From NCBI RefSeq assembly GCF_032854445.1, contig NC_088305.1:25508628-25572627 (forward strand): a stretch of 64,000 bases of DNA, read 5' to 3'. Under the pieces are notes generated by a model that worked only from the letters and a program-made list of their open reading frames with translations, was not told the DNA's origin and did no database searches. Made by a program: the position numbers and the translations under genes. This document shows, piece by piece, positions 37,046-48,300 of this stretch. Position 1 is the stretch's first letter. The number at the start of each line of letters is the position of its first letter. Source of the stretch: Liolophura sinensis. Its lineage: Eukaryota > Mollusca > Polyplacophora > Chitonida > Chitonidae.

Positions 37046-37222
37046 AAAGGCACTGTCCTGGCTTCCTCTCCGGCCGTATGTGGGAAGGTCTACCAGCAAC
37101 CTGTGGATGGTTGTGGGTTTCCCCCGGTTTCCTCCCTCCATAATGCTGGCTGCCGTCGTATAAGTGAAATATTCTTGAGTATGCCATGAAACACTAATCA
37201 AATAAATAAAATAAATAAAGGC
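37046..37222 (+). mobile_element. SINE-1, 5'-truncated
   Basis: CTGGCTTCCTCTCCGGCCGT through GGATGGTTGTGGGTTTCCCC and GTGAAATATTCTTGAGTATG to an AAATAAATAAAATAAATAAA tail. Confidence 0.9.
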
Positions 37223-37768
37223 ACTGTCAAAATGTTACCTTATGGCACTGTGATCTATAATCTACAAGACATGAAAATGACATCTGTCCATATAATTCAC
37301 CCAGTTTCCCTTCCATAAACACTGTCACTTTTTACACACAATTTTGAACTAAAAGTAAAACAAAATACTAAGTAATATTAAATATTTCAAAAATATTATT
37401 TTACTATTACTTATTAAAACAAAATACTAAGTTGTCTATAACTATATGAAAATCCAAGCAACAGACTTCTTGAATAAGAAAAACGGTTGAATTGAGACTG
37501 AAGTAAATAGCTCCCTTTTTTGAGTTGCTTAAAAGACCACATGACCTGATGTTGATCAAAGCAGCTGCATGATGTATCATGACAGCTTCAACAAAACTGG
37601 CTAAAAAAAAGTCCACAGTTTCTTCTTGCTTGAAGATGACATCTAAAGATGACAAAGTGAGCTTTCACAGCATCATGCGTGGTTCACTACCCACTCTCTA
37701 TGTAAATAGTCAAAAGTACCTTTGTAAAGCTTGGCATCCACGACAGCTTAAGATGCACCTAAACGCTA

Positions 37769-38090
37769 CAGGGGAGTTTCGAATTGGAACTCTTTTGTTG
37801 TCATAGGTAAAAATAGTCCTACTGTGTCGTGCGAATGGTGAAAAAATGTCTGGCAACCTTTGTTGAAATTGATTTACTGATCACCTGTCTCCCCATTTTT
37901 CTGAGCCACAAATGACAGTTCTGTCCTTAAGAAACTTCAAGTTCACAAGCGTTCAGATTTTCAATTTTCTCCATAATTCGTCTGCTCTAAATTACTTCTT
38001 ATGACACTTTTTTCATACGACCATGCTCTAGTGAATGTTATCAAAAATAGCTGTGTAACACTTCTGACAGGTCACTCCAAACTCCCCTAC
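37769..38090. mobile_element. Element with inverted ends, IR-E copy 2
   Basis: Left end AGGGGAGTTTCGAATTGGAA mirrors right end CACTCCAAACTCCCCT at 38073-38088. It has no ORF and is related to 18371-18645. Confidence 0.55.
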
Positions 38091-38655
38091 TGGTCATATT
38101 ATGCAGTTGGTGGCAGTTGCTGATGGCCATGCAACATTACGATTCACCGACATTAACACCTGCCGCACAACTTATGCTGATTTGCGTTGTTATTTCGCAT
38201 GTATGAGAGCTTGAGCCCCGACGCAGCAGTCCAGGTGGTTCTTAACCCCTCTGTGTATGCCAAGCTGAAGTTAGCAGATGTAGTTCAGCAAAGGAATAAA
38301 ACAAGTTGGGCATTTTAAACAAACCAACCAACATCATACAATATTACAAAGATATACAATGACATCCCCTTATATAGCAGAGGGCCCTGATTCGCTAAAC
38401 ATGACAATAACATATCTGTGCATGCAACATTAACATTGTTGCACAGCTATCAACATTCAAGCAACTTAAATTGCTCCAACAAAAAAGAATTATAACTAAA
38501 AAAAAAAAAATTAAGGCCACAACATTGTTTCATAACTGGACTAAAAAAATTCCATCAACATTGTTGCAACTCAGAAATGCTGAACTCAGTACTTAACCCT
38601 TTTTGCACCAATAATGCTTTAACCCTTTTAAGGCAACATTCCCAAGAAGACAGTA

Positions 38656-38706
38656 TCTTTTATTTATTAATTTATTTGATTGGAGTTTTACACTGTACTT
38701 CAGTAT
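38656..38706 (-). mobile_element. SINE-1 tail fragment
   Basis: TTTATTAATTTATTTGATTG, then GAGTTTTACACTGTACTTCA. Confidence 0.6.
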
Positions 38707-41700
38707 ATTATATTATATATTATATTTTCAGTATCTTTTATTACCGGAGAAGTAAGGATTTATGCTGAACTGCAGGGATAATAATTTTCCTTTCTCCACT
38801 TGTGAAAAAAAAAAAATTCATTCCCTCAACTTAATATGGAAAATGATTCTCAGCAGTTTTGTATACATCACAAAATGAGGAGAACAGGTAGGTACTTTTA
38901 TGCTCTTTATATTATACACATATCAATATCACCCCCAACACAAGTCAGCAGATCGGAGATTTAATAAGATTTTCAAAAAAAAAATTTATTTTCTAATACA
39001 AAACACAAGGAATGTTTATGTACTTTATGCATAAATATGACAACCTGGGTGAAGAAAATGCTTAATTCAGCAGAAGTTAACTCGTTTAAACAAACCAAAT
39101 CCTTGTCAAACAAACCAAAAAATGTGATGGGACTGTGTTGTTGTTGTTCTATAAGTCTTATTGTTCTTCTCAGTAGGAGCAATTATTATGAATACATGAG
39201 CAGATAATATAAATTATGTCAAGCCGATGCTGGACTTCTACATATACACTGTATAACACATGAACTGCAATTCCTCAACCTTTCACATGTTTGCAAGGTC
39301 TTTATTCACTCATATTGTGAAGGCGTTACTGCTACTATGTGTAGACTGATAAAATTATACTTTTTGTGAAACCATAAAACTGGCCATTCCAACCAATGTA
39401 GTTTTATCTCCAACATCAAATTAAAAACATGCATAAATTGTGCTGAAAGTTACTCTTTCATATGCAAAATTGTTGAGGAGTTACGATGTAAAAACATCAG
39501 AGTTCCTGATTTCATATTAACATTCTTGTAGAACCAAACTCTCCGAGTGCACCAGTACTTAATTGAGCATATCCCCTGACTTTGTTAAGTGCTGCAGAAC
39601 TCAACATTTAATCATTGATGATTATGACAATGCTATTATTTGGGGAAAAACACTTTCTCCTGCTTTGTTTTTTGTTTTTTTCTGAAGAGGATAATATATT
39701 AATATATAAGCTGTCGGCTTCTGTCATCTTTGAGCATAAAAGCAAATACATGACAATACTGTAAATGGAATGCACAGGAAAAAGTACAAATTAAGGACAA
39801 TAAATATTCTAAGCGTTAATCGCTTATTAATGATACTTGGCTAAATAGCCTTTCAATCTTTACATACATGTAATATATACGTGTACAGGGTATACATTTT
39901 TGGACTCCTTTTCCTATATGAAGAATACAAGTAAATATTTAATAAAGCCATTCTTCACAGAAGTGAAATCACTGGCATTTTCAGATAACATACTTTCAGA
40001 TGTTTCATGACTTTTTAATTATTTATTTGCTTCCGGTTATTCAAGCTATAATTACCTGATTAAAATAAAAAATGATTAAAAGGTGTGAATGCTCAAAGTA
40101 ATGCACTCAGCTAAACAAACGCGCTATTCAGATAAAATAAAACAATCTTAATTTAACGCGTAAATATTCTAAAAAAATTCCTAGAACACATCCTTGATCA
40201 AAATAAAATTGCTGCTTCAGCCAATGAAAATTCAGGAGACTTTCATTATTAAACTACCCTCATGGCCGTTCTGTATTTAATATACAGAAAATAATCTCTG
40301 TTTTAATGACAGCCATTTTAGTGGCCAAGTTCTTATTTTAAGAAAATTTCTAAAAACATCAATACTTAACCTTACAGCTGCATTCAATCATTTTTATTCA
40401 CCTGACAAGCCAGACATCTGAGTCAGTAAGGTGCATTTCTTTGTTGTCTGTGGAGTTTACTTAGTTTGTAGATCCACATTTTTCTGTTTCACTAGAAGTA
40501 TACAACCATGAACAAAAGTCTTGTCAACATAAACTGTAACCATGTGATGTGGATATATATCCAGTGACGCCTTACTAATTCAAACATTTCATTAAACTTC
40601 AGGGTACATGTATGTATGATCTAATGTATGAAACATCTAATTTCTAAAATCTTGATTTCGTTCACACCAAAAAGTGACGAGGTCTATTGTTTAAAATTTT
40701 CTGTACTTTCATTCTGTATACGTGTATATAAAACTCACTAAGATCACATTCTTTTTGAGGCACTTTCAACAAAAACACTGACAATTACAGTTCTTATGAA
40801 ACTTATAAAACCACAAACACAAAAAAGTGACAAAATTTTAGGCTACTGAACATGAGCATAAGTGAGTGTGTGCATTTTTTTGCAGTGTAATGGCCTGGAG
40901 GGGAGAGGGGGGGGGGGGATCTTAATTGAAAGGTATGTATCTATTTCCACTTAACTGGAATTTTTGTTAAATTATGAGATTTTCTGATTATTGCAGCCCT
41001 GAAACTCGTAACACTAGAACACGTCTACAGACATTATGTAATCTCTGTGCAGTTAATGGATTTAAAACTACATGCCTTAGACATCATAGGACAGTATAAT
41101 CTAAATAATATTTCAGTTAAATGCCGGCGCCTAGTATTACAGTTTGAGGGAACTGGCCTCCTAACGTTTATAGGTATATTAAAGCTACCTCTGAACTTCC
41201 TGGTATTGCAACTTTATTTTCTATATGTGTGGAAATCTACCTGAACTACTGAACTATAAAATAATTCCTTTGATGAAGTCATGGACAAGCCTTTACTAGT
41301 AGTTGTCATGGTTACCCATAACACTGCATTAGTCTGCATGATAGGTATATAGGAAAGGGCTTAGCTAAGATGAGAATGAACCTGGCAGAACAGTCCATGT
41401 ATATACTGTGATGCAGCTATTTGAAAACTCGCACATGAATCGGGACAGTTAGTATAAACACCCACAGTGCAATTGTCCAGTTGTATTCATACAGAATGAG
41501 GAATAACACAACTGTGTTATTACACTGAACATTGAAATGTTTACTGTGTGTAACAACACATAATCGTAATATAAATGCCCGTTAAATTCCATGATACCCC
41601 AACATTCACCTGTTCATAACAGCAGCATAGTTAAGTGGATGCAGGCCCTTGTCACCATGGTAACGGACAAATCTGACAACGAGCAAGATTAAGCCTTGTG

Positions 41701-43024
41701 TATATTCCAGCATAAGTAGTATTTAAATGTTGATTAGCACTAAACAGGCTTCTAGGCTCTATGACTTTAATGGCACACAAGAATTAATTGGGTGTGGAAC
41801 AAGTAGATAATATATTCACCCTAATAGGATAGCTCTGATGAAAAAGTAAATAATATAATGCAGTTCACTAGCTAATGAAGGAGGTTGATTAGTTTCTGGC
41901 AGACTGATGGTTTATGTACATATATACCACTCTGTATATACAGCAGTCACAGTGTCCTTTCATTACCTGCACGCTTATATACAGTGTACCACTGATACAC
42001 ACCCACTGCGCATCAAACCCATGAATATTCATGGCATCCGGACAACGCCCAGGCTTCATCCCATAAGGGCGTTTTGAAAGTGAAATAAATTTCCCATGTA
42101 CATTTTCGCCATATGTACAAGTAACTACACAGATAGTTTTGAAAAGGCACGCAACTCCTTCATCCCTCCCCGCTCCCACAGTTTTAATGAGGCACGTACG
42201 TCAAAAATATACAGTCTTGGCAAAATATAAAACAATATAAACACACACACATGTATATGTATATATAATATATATGTATGTCAGTATATATAAACACACA
42301 TGTATTTGTGCATTTCTCAGACATACAGTGCATTCGTATGTACATGGTGGTAATTATCTAATTAGACATATTTATACACTCTGTGATGTATACTTTTTGA
42401 ACAGTTAATTCGTAGATTCACAATCTAAATACATACATATACAAACAGCACATAAGCTGCTCTTCCTTTAGCCTTGTTCACACAATGTGATTCGTCGTTC
42501 TGACTCCCCATAATTAAGTGAAATGAGAACAGACCAAGTTTGTTTCTTTAACCGCATGGAGACAAAGCAGTCTGTCGATCGTATTTCTGCACTTGTAGGA
42601 CGTAGTGATGTCCCATTTGCATTTGGCTGGTAGAAGTTTAACGAGTAGATTAAGCAATCGCACGGTGAGAACAAGGCTAAGTCAATGCTGACTCTACACC
42701 ACCATCATCACTAAAGACAGATAGATATAATTAAATACGTACAGTGTAGAGAGTAAAACCACAGCAGCGACAGTGTGATAGCTGGCAAATGGTCAAACGC
42801 AACAGATGAAATACGGTCTCTTGTCAATGTACCTCAGTCTGGATTTTATTCTAACTGTTCTTGTAAATGCATAAATAGTAGCCATTTACACGCCCCCAGA
42901 TAGACTCATTGTTTGATTGGTGGTGTTGGTGTTTGATCTGATCACCGTTTCGTGCAGCACCGCCAAAAAATACTCATGAAAACTTTCCTTTTCTGTTTTA
43001 GCTTGAATTATAGTTGTTAGACTT
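38707..43024. other. Intergenic DNA between integrin and EcR
   Basis: AT-rich, with a DR-G copy at 39285-39495, a poly-G run near 40907 and mixed CA/TA repeats at 42240-42300. I see no exon and no SINE. Part of it could be extended EcR 3' UTR on the - strand. Confidence 0.6.
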
Positions 43025-43172
43025 GGGGCAGGCCTGTTTCATGAAGCATACTTAGTGTTAAGTAAGCATTAGCTACGTGCACTTTATATATCTAACAATA
43101 TACATTTACATGCATACTGTCATGGTAATTAAGGGCTTTACTTAACTAAGGGCACTTTATGAAATCTGCCCC
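43025..43172. mobile_element. Short palindromic element IR-B, copy 2
   Basis: GGGGCAGGCCTGTTTCATGA at left mirrors the TTTATGAAATCTGCCCC end at right. The core shares CATACTTAGT and TTAAGTAAGC-type blocks with 17544-17679. Confidence 0.7.
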
Positions 43173-43308
43173 TCCAATCTGATATACATTAAAAAAAGTT
43201 GACAGCAAAGAGACTAAAGCACAACATAGCCACATTTCCCATGCTAGCAGGGCTGTAAAATTTGAAGCATTTTTTCCTTTTCTTCTTTTGAAGCAGTCTT
43301 GGAAGGAA

Positions 43309-43998
43309 TAGGTTCCACAAAGGCAAGTGAAATAGGTTCCACAAAGGCTGGTGAAATAGGTTCCACACAAGACAAATGAAATAGGTTCCACAAAGGCTGG
43401 TGAAATAGGTTCCACAAAAGACATGTGAAATAGGTTCCACAAAGGCTGGTGAAATAGGTTCCACAAAGACAAATGAAATAGGTTCCACAAAGGCAAGTGA
43501 AATAGGTTCCACAAAGGCTGGTGAAATAGGTTCCACACAAGACAGGTGAAATAAGTTCCACATAAGCCATGTCAAAGAAGTTCCACACAAATTAGGTGAA
43601 ATCGGTTCCACACAAGGCAGGTGAAATAGGTTTCACACATAAGCCATATGAAACAGATTCCACACAAGCCAGGTGAAACAGATTCCACACAAGACAGGTA
43701 AAACAGATTCCACACAAGACAGGTAAAACAGATTCCACACAAGACAGGTAAAACAGATTCCACACAAGACAGGTAAAACACATTCCACACAAGACAGGTG
43801 AAACAGATTCCACACAAGACAGGTAAAACAGATTCCACACAAGACAGGTAAAACAGATTCCACACAAGACAGGTAAAACAGATTCCACACAAGGCAGGTA
43901 AAACACATTCCACACAAGACAGGTAAAACACATTCCACAAAAGACAGGTGAAGCATATCCAACACAAGACAGGTGAAGTAGATCCAACACAAGACAAG
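43309..43998 (+). repeat. 24-bp tandem array in two homogenised blocks
   Basis: About 29 copies, 1.0 kb past the EcR stop. From 43309 to about 43630 units read like GGTTCCACAAAGGCTGGTGA. From about 43640 to 43940 they read like AGATTCCACACAAGACAGGT. ORFs through the array are artefacts of the 24-bp period. Confidence 0.95.
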
Positions 43999-44774
43999 AA
44001 CATGTTGAAATACATGTAGATTCCAAACGAACCTTTGTGAATCAGTCTTTAGTAACCGTCCTCTAAGTTTATGCCGGCTTTGCCATTATTTGGTACAAAA
44101 CCATTTACGAAACAAAAATAGAAGAAAATAGTCCGATGTTGATGACGGTGGTGTGAAGTGAGTAGGACCAGAATCAAGAAGTCAGTAAGCATGCATGTGA
44201 GTGTCTCACCAGGTCTCAAAAAAAGGAAAACAGTGCGTAGAATATTAAATTGTATACTCATAACAGCATACATGTAACACATGTATATGATTGAGTTTAA
44301 CATTTTGAGCAAATGATCACCATGGAAAAAAAAAAATCCATAACAGTAACAATACACTTTATACAAGTGTTCAACTTCACAGAACTCTTTTCGGAGCTCG
44401 TCTTTATCTTTTTGTAGAAGGAATCCATTCAATATGTGCCCCGAAAAAGTAAGATGTCTGCGTATGAAGTTTTCTTTAAATCACAATAGTTAAGCCTTAT
44501 CAGGCAGTGGACATGTTTCCGAGGAAACTGAAAATGGTCTCAGAGTCTGGAACTGTGAAGAATCCATCAGCTCTTATTAAGCAGTTGTCAGACACATTCC
44601 TCATCCAATGGCGCCATTTTGTTTTTCTATAATTTCATGTAAAATCTGGCACCATTACTGGTTTTGACTTTTCTCACAGAATTATCTGTCTTCAGCCAAA
44701 CACCATTTTACTGAGAATGCTTGGCTCAGGGTTTTAACTTAGATCCAGTTAACTCTCTTTCAAGCTAATCACTG

Positions 44775-44780
44775 TTTATT
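44775..44780 (-). other. EcR: Candidate polyadenylation signal for EcR
   Basis: AATAAA on the - strand, about 245 bases after the EcR stop. No other support. A longer 3' UTR reaching the 24-bp array at 43309-43998 is equally possible. Confidence 0.35.
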
Positions 44781-45022
44781 ACCGGCCAAAACTGTTGGAA
44801 ATTCACAGGCAAACAGCTGCTGGAGAGAAAAGTACCTCCAATCCTGGAGAGCGAGAGCCGCCAAACACCTGACACTTCCTCGTTACCATAGCAACACAGC
44901 ATGATGAAGAATGAAGATTTAGGACGTGTGTGAAGGACAATCTAACATGGTTTTTTGTTGTTGTTGCTGTTTATGTCACCTGGACTACACCTGGATGAGA
45001 AATAATGCTGTGACGTCAAACA

Positions 45023-45300
45023 TCAGCTGGAGGTATTTTCAGTATCCATATCGTTTTCGTCATGCTTGAATTCAAAAATCTCATGCAGCAAGGGCGGAAC
45101 TTTTGTGTCCTCCACTTGTACTGTCAGCATCATCTTGGCGTGTTCAATGCCCACTGAGCGTAGATCAGTCAGCTTGTGGAGCAGTTTGGCAAAAGTCTGG
45201 CTACCCTTGAAGCGTTTTATGCTTTCGTACGCCTGCAAGGTGTTACTATAAACCTCCTGAGCTTTTTCCACTTTCCTTGGCTCGATCAATCCAGGCCGCT
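45023..45300 (-). CDS. EcR: EcR exon 6: LBD helices 9-12 and stop
   Basis: The exon starts [13 protein letters not shown] after a TTTGTAG acceptor. It continues through helices 10-11 to [10 protein letters not shown], an AF-2 helix of the form hydrophobic-hydrophobic-x-E-hydrophobic-hydrophobic. A 17-residue acidic tail and TGA at 45025-45023 close the protein. The short F domain contrasts with the very long one of Drosophila EcR. Confidence 0.95.
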
Positions 45301-48300
45301 CTACAAACAAAAATATAAGCATTTGTTTTAAACCAATCACTGACAAAGTTACAGGGCTTTTAATGCTTTTCACTTTGTATGACGACATTTAATTTCAAAA
45401 GTGGAAGAAACCACCAACGTTTGGCAAGTAACAAATTTTGCTGACACACTTTCTATGCCAAGCAAACTTTTCCCCATGTGATGAAGAGACTTCCACCTGA
45501 CATATTGAAGTATACCAAGCAAACTTTCCCCCATGTGATGAAGAAATTTCCACCTGACATATTGAAGTATGCCAAGCAAACTTCCCCCCATGTGATGAAG
45601 AAATTTCCACCTGACATATTGAAGTATGCCAAACAAACTTTCCCCATGTGATGAAGAGATTTCCACCTGACATATTGAAGTATACCAAGCAAACTTTTCC
45701 CCATGTGATGAAGAAATTTCCACCTGACATATTGAAGTATGCCAACAAACTTTCCCCTATGTGATGAAGAAATTTCCACCTGACATATTGAAGTATACCA
45801 AGCAAACTTTCCCCCATGTGATGAAGAAATTTCCACCTGACATATTGAAGTATGCCAAGCAAACTTTCCCCCATGTGATGAAGAAATTTCCACCTGACAT
45901 ATTGAAGTATACCAAGCAAACTTTCCCCCATGTGATGAAGAAATTTCCACCTGACATATTGAAGTATGCCAAGCAAACTTTCCCCCATGTGATGAAGAGA
46001 CTTCCACCTGACATATTGAAGTATGCCAAGCAAACTTTCCCCCATGTGATGAAGAAATTTCCACCTGACATATTGAAGTATGCCAAGCAAACTTCCCCCC
46101 ATGTGATGATGAGATTTCCACCTGACATAATGAAGTGTGCCAAGCAAACTACAATGAACATGAAATTTTAAAGTCTTTGGTATGACCTGACCCAAGTTTG
46201 GCCCCAGGGGACACCATGGAAAGCAAGTTTACTAAAAGAAACGGCAAATCATTGACAGCTGGATTTAAGCCTAACTTTTGACAAGAGTAACTCTTTAATC
46301 AACTGCTCCATTGTTACTATCACCCTCCCCAACCCATCCCCCCCCCAACTCCACCCCTACAACCCCCACCACCCAGCCCCACCCCCAATCACCTCTTCTC
46401 AGCCTCAAATACATAAAGGCATGAAAAACTGACCACGCATAGACAGAATGACAAAACAACAAAACAATCATGGTCATACAGCTTTAAGCATCTGGGTTTG
46501 AAATTACTGGCCACACCTGATAGCCTCTTCAATAAGGCTGCCTATATCATCCTATAAGTAGAATAGTCTTGTCTACATTGTAAAACACCAATCAAATAAA
46601 TAAAAAAAAACCTATCTTTACCTGAAAATATACAGACTGCTGTTAGCAGTGCAAACTCGGCATTGTCAACCTGCATACGGTTCATGCTCGCACAGAAGTC
46701 CATGGTTAGGTCAGCAAACTTCCCCATTCCAATGTCCTGCATATTCTCATACGTGAACGGCTCATCATTGGCCATTATTAGCGCGTTCAGCTCGGGGTCG
46801 TAGCGTCTAGCAGAACGCAAGGTCATGACCTCCAAAGTACAGGCCTGGAGAAAAATGAACACATTGTCAGAATCCATTTCCAATTCTATTTTGCACTTCA
46901 TATGTGTGCACGACTTCAAAAGTGCATACTCGATGAAGAATGAGAAAATTGTTGGAATTCCAGTTTTTCCTTTTTTTTTCACTTTTTATGTGTGCACGTC
47001 CTCCAAAATGCAGGTGTGGAAACAGAAGGGCAAATTGTCAGAATGCATTCCAATTTTTTTGCACTTCGCATGAGTGCATGACCTCAAAAGTAAAGCCTGG
47101 AGAAAAACCGAGCAAATTTTCAGAATTCATTATAATTTTTTTTAGTTAAAGATCAAGATAAGTATATGAATATCCTGCACAGAGGAGAACTGCTAATGTG
47201 AAAGCTGAGACGGCAATGGAGAAACCAGGCAGAACAAGAGGAAACCAGGCAAAGCAAGAGGAAACCATGCAGAGCAAGGAAGAAACTGGACAGGGAAGCC
47301 AGGCAGAGCAATGTGGAAACTTGGCAGGGCAAGCACGAAATCTGTCAGGGCAAGAGGGAAACCAGGCATGGCAAGGGGGGGAAACAAAGCATGGCAAGAG
47401 TGAAACAAGGGAGGGCAAGGGGGAACCAGGCAGGGCAAGGGGAAAATAGGCAGAGCAAGGGTAAAAACAGGCTGAGCAAGGGAGAAACAAGAGAGAAAGG
47501 GGAAAATTCAAAAAGCAGGAAGGAAAATTCAACAAGCCAGGAGGAAACTTGAAAAAACAGGGAGGAAACCAGGCAGAGCATGGAGGAAATCAGCACAAGA
47601 AAGGAAACCAGGTAGCTTCTATGGAAACCAGTTATAGCACAGAGGCAGAGTGAGGAGAAAACAGTGCACCTCACAGGTCATGTCAACAGCTTCTAACACC
47701 AAGCAACGCATAAACCAATGGGAGGAGAAAATGAACCAGGAAATTCACTGGTCAATGGCCAGGAAACTCCTGCCTATACAAGCCACAAAACGCCAAAAAT
47801 AGAACATCACCTCACATACATCCATGTCTTTTTATACCATTAAAAGAAAAACGTTAACCATCTGTATCGCACTAATTTCATGGTAAACCTTCTGTACCGC
47901 ATTAATTTCATGGTAAGCCATCTGTATCGCACTAATTTCATGGTAAGCCACCTGCACCTCACTGATTTCATGGTAAGACATCTGCACCTCACTAATTTCA
48001 TGGTAAGCCATCAGTATCGCACTAATTTCATGGTAAGCCATCTGCACCTCACTGATTTCATGGTAAGACATCTGTATCATACTAATTTCATGGTAAGCCA
48101 TCTGTATCGCACTAATTTCAAGGTAAGCCACCTGCACCTCACTGATTTCATGGTAAGACATCTGTATCATACTAATTTCATGGTAAGCCATCTGTATCGC
48201 ACTAATTTCATGGTAAGCCATCTGCACCTCACTGATTTCATGGTAAGACATCTGTATCATACTAATTTCATGGTAATCCATCTGTATCGTACTAATTTCA

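Noticed and set aside
43146-44026. Cys/Trp/Phe-rich ORFs in three frames of the - strand
   Set aside because: All are frames of the 24-bp array. Similar composition in every frame shows a repeat, not a secreted Cys-rich protein.
45395-46195. Overlapping ORFs of 130-266 codons on both strands
   Set aside because: They are frames of the 57-bp array in an EcR intron.
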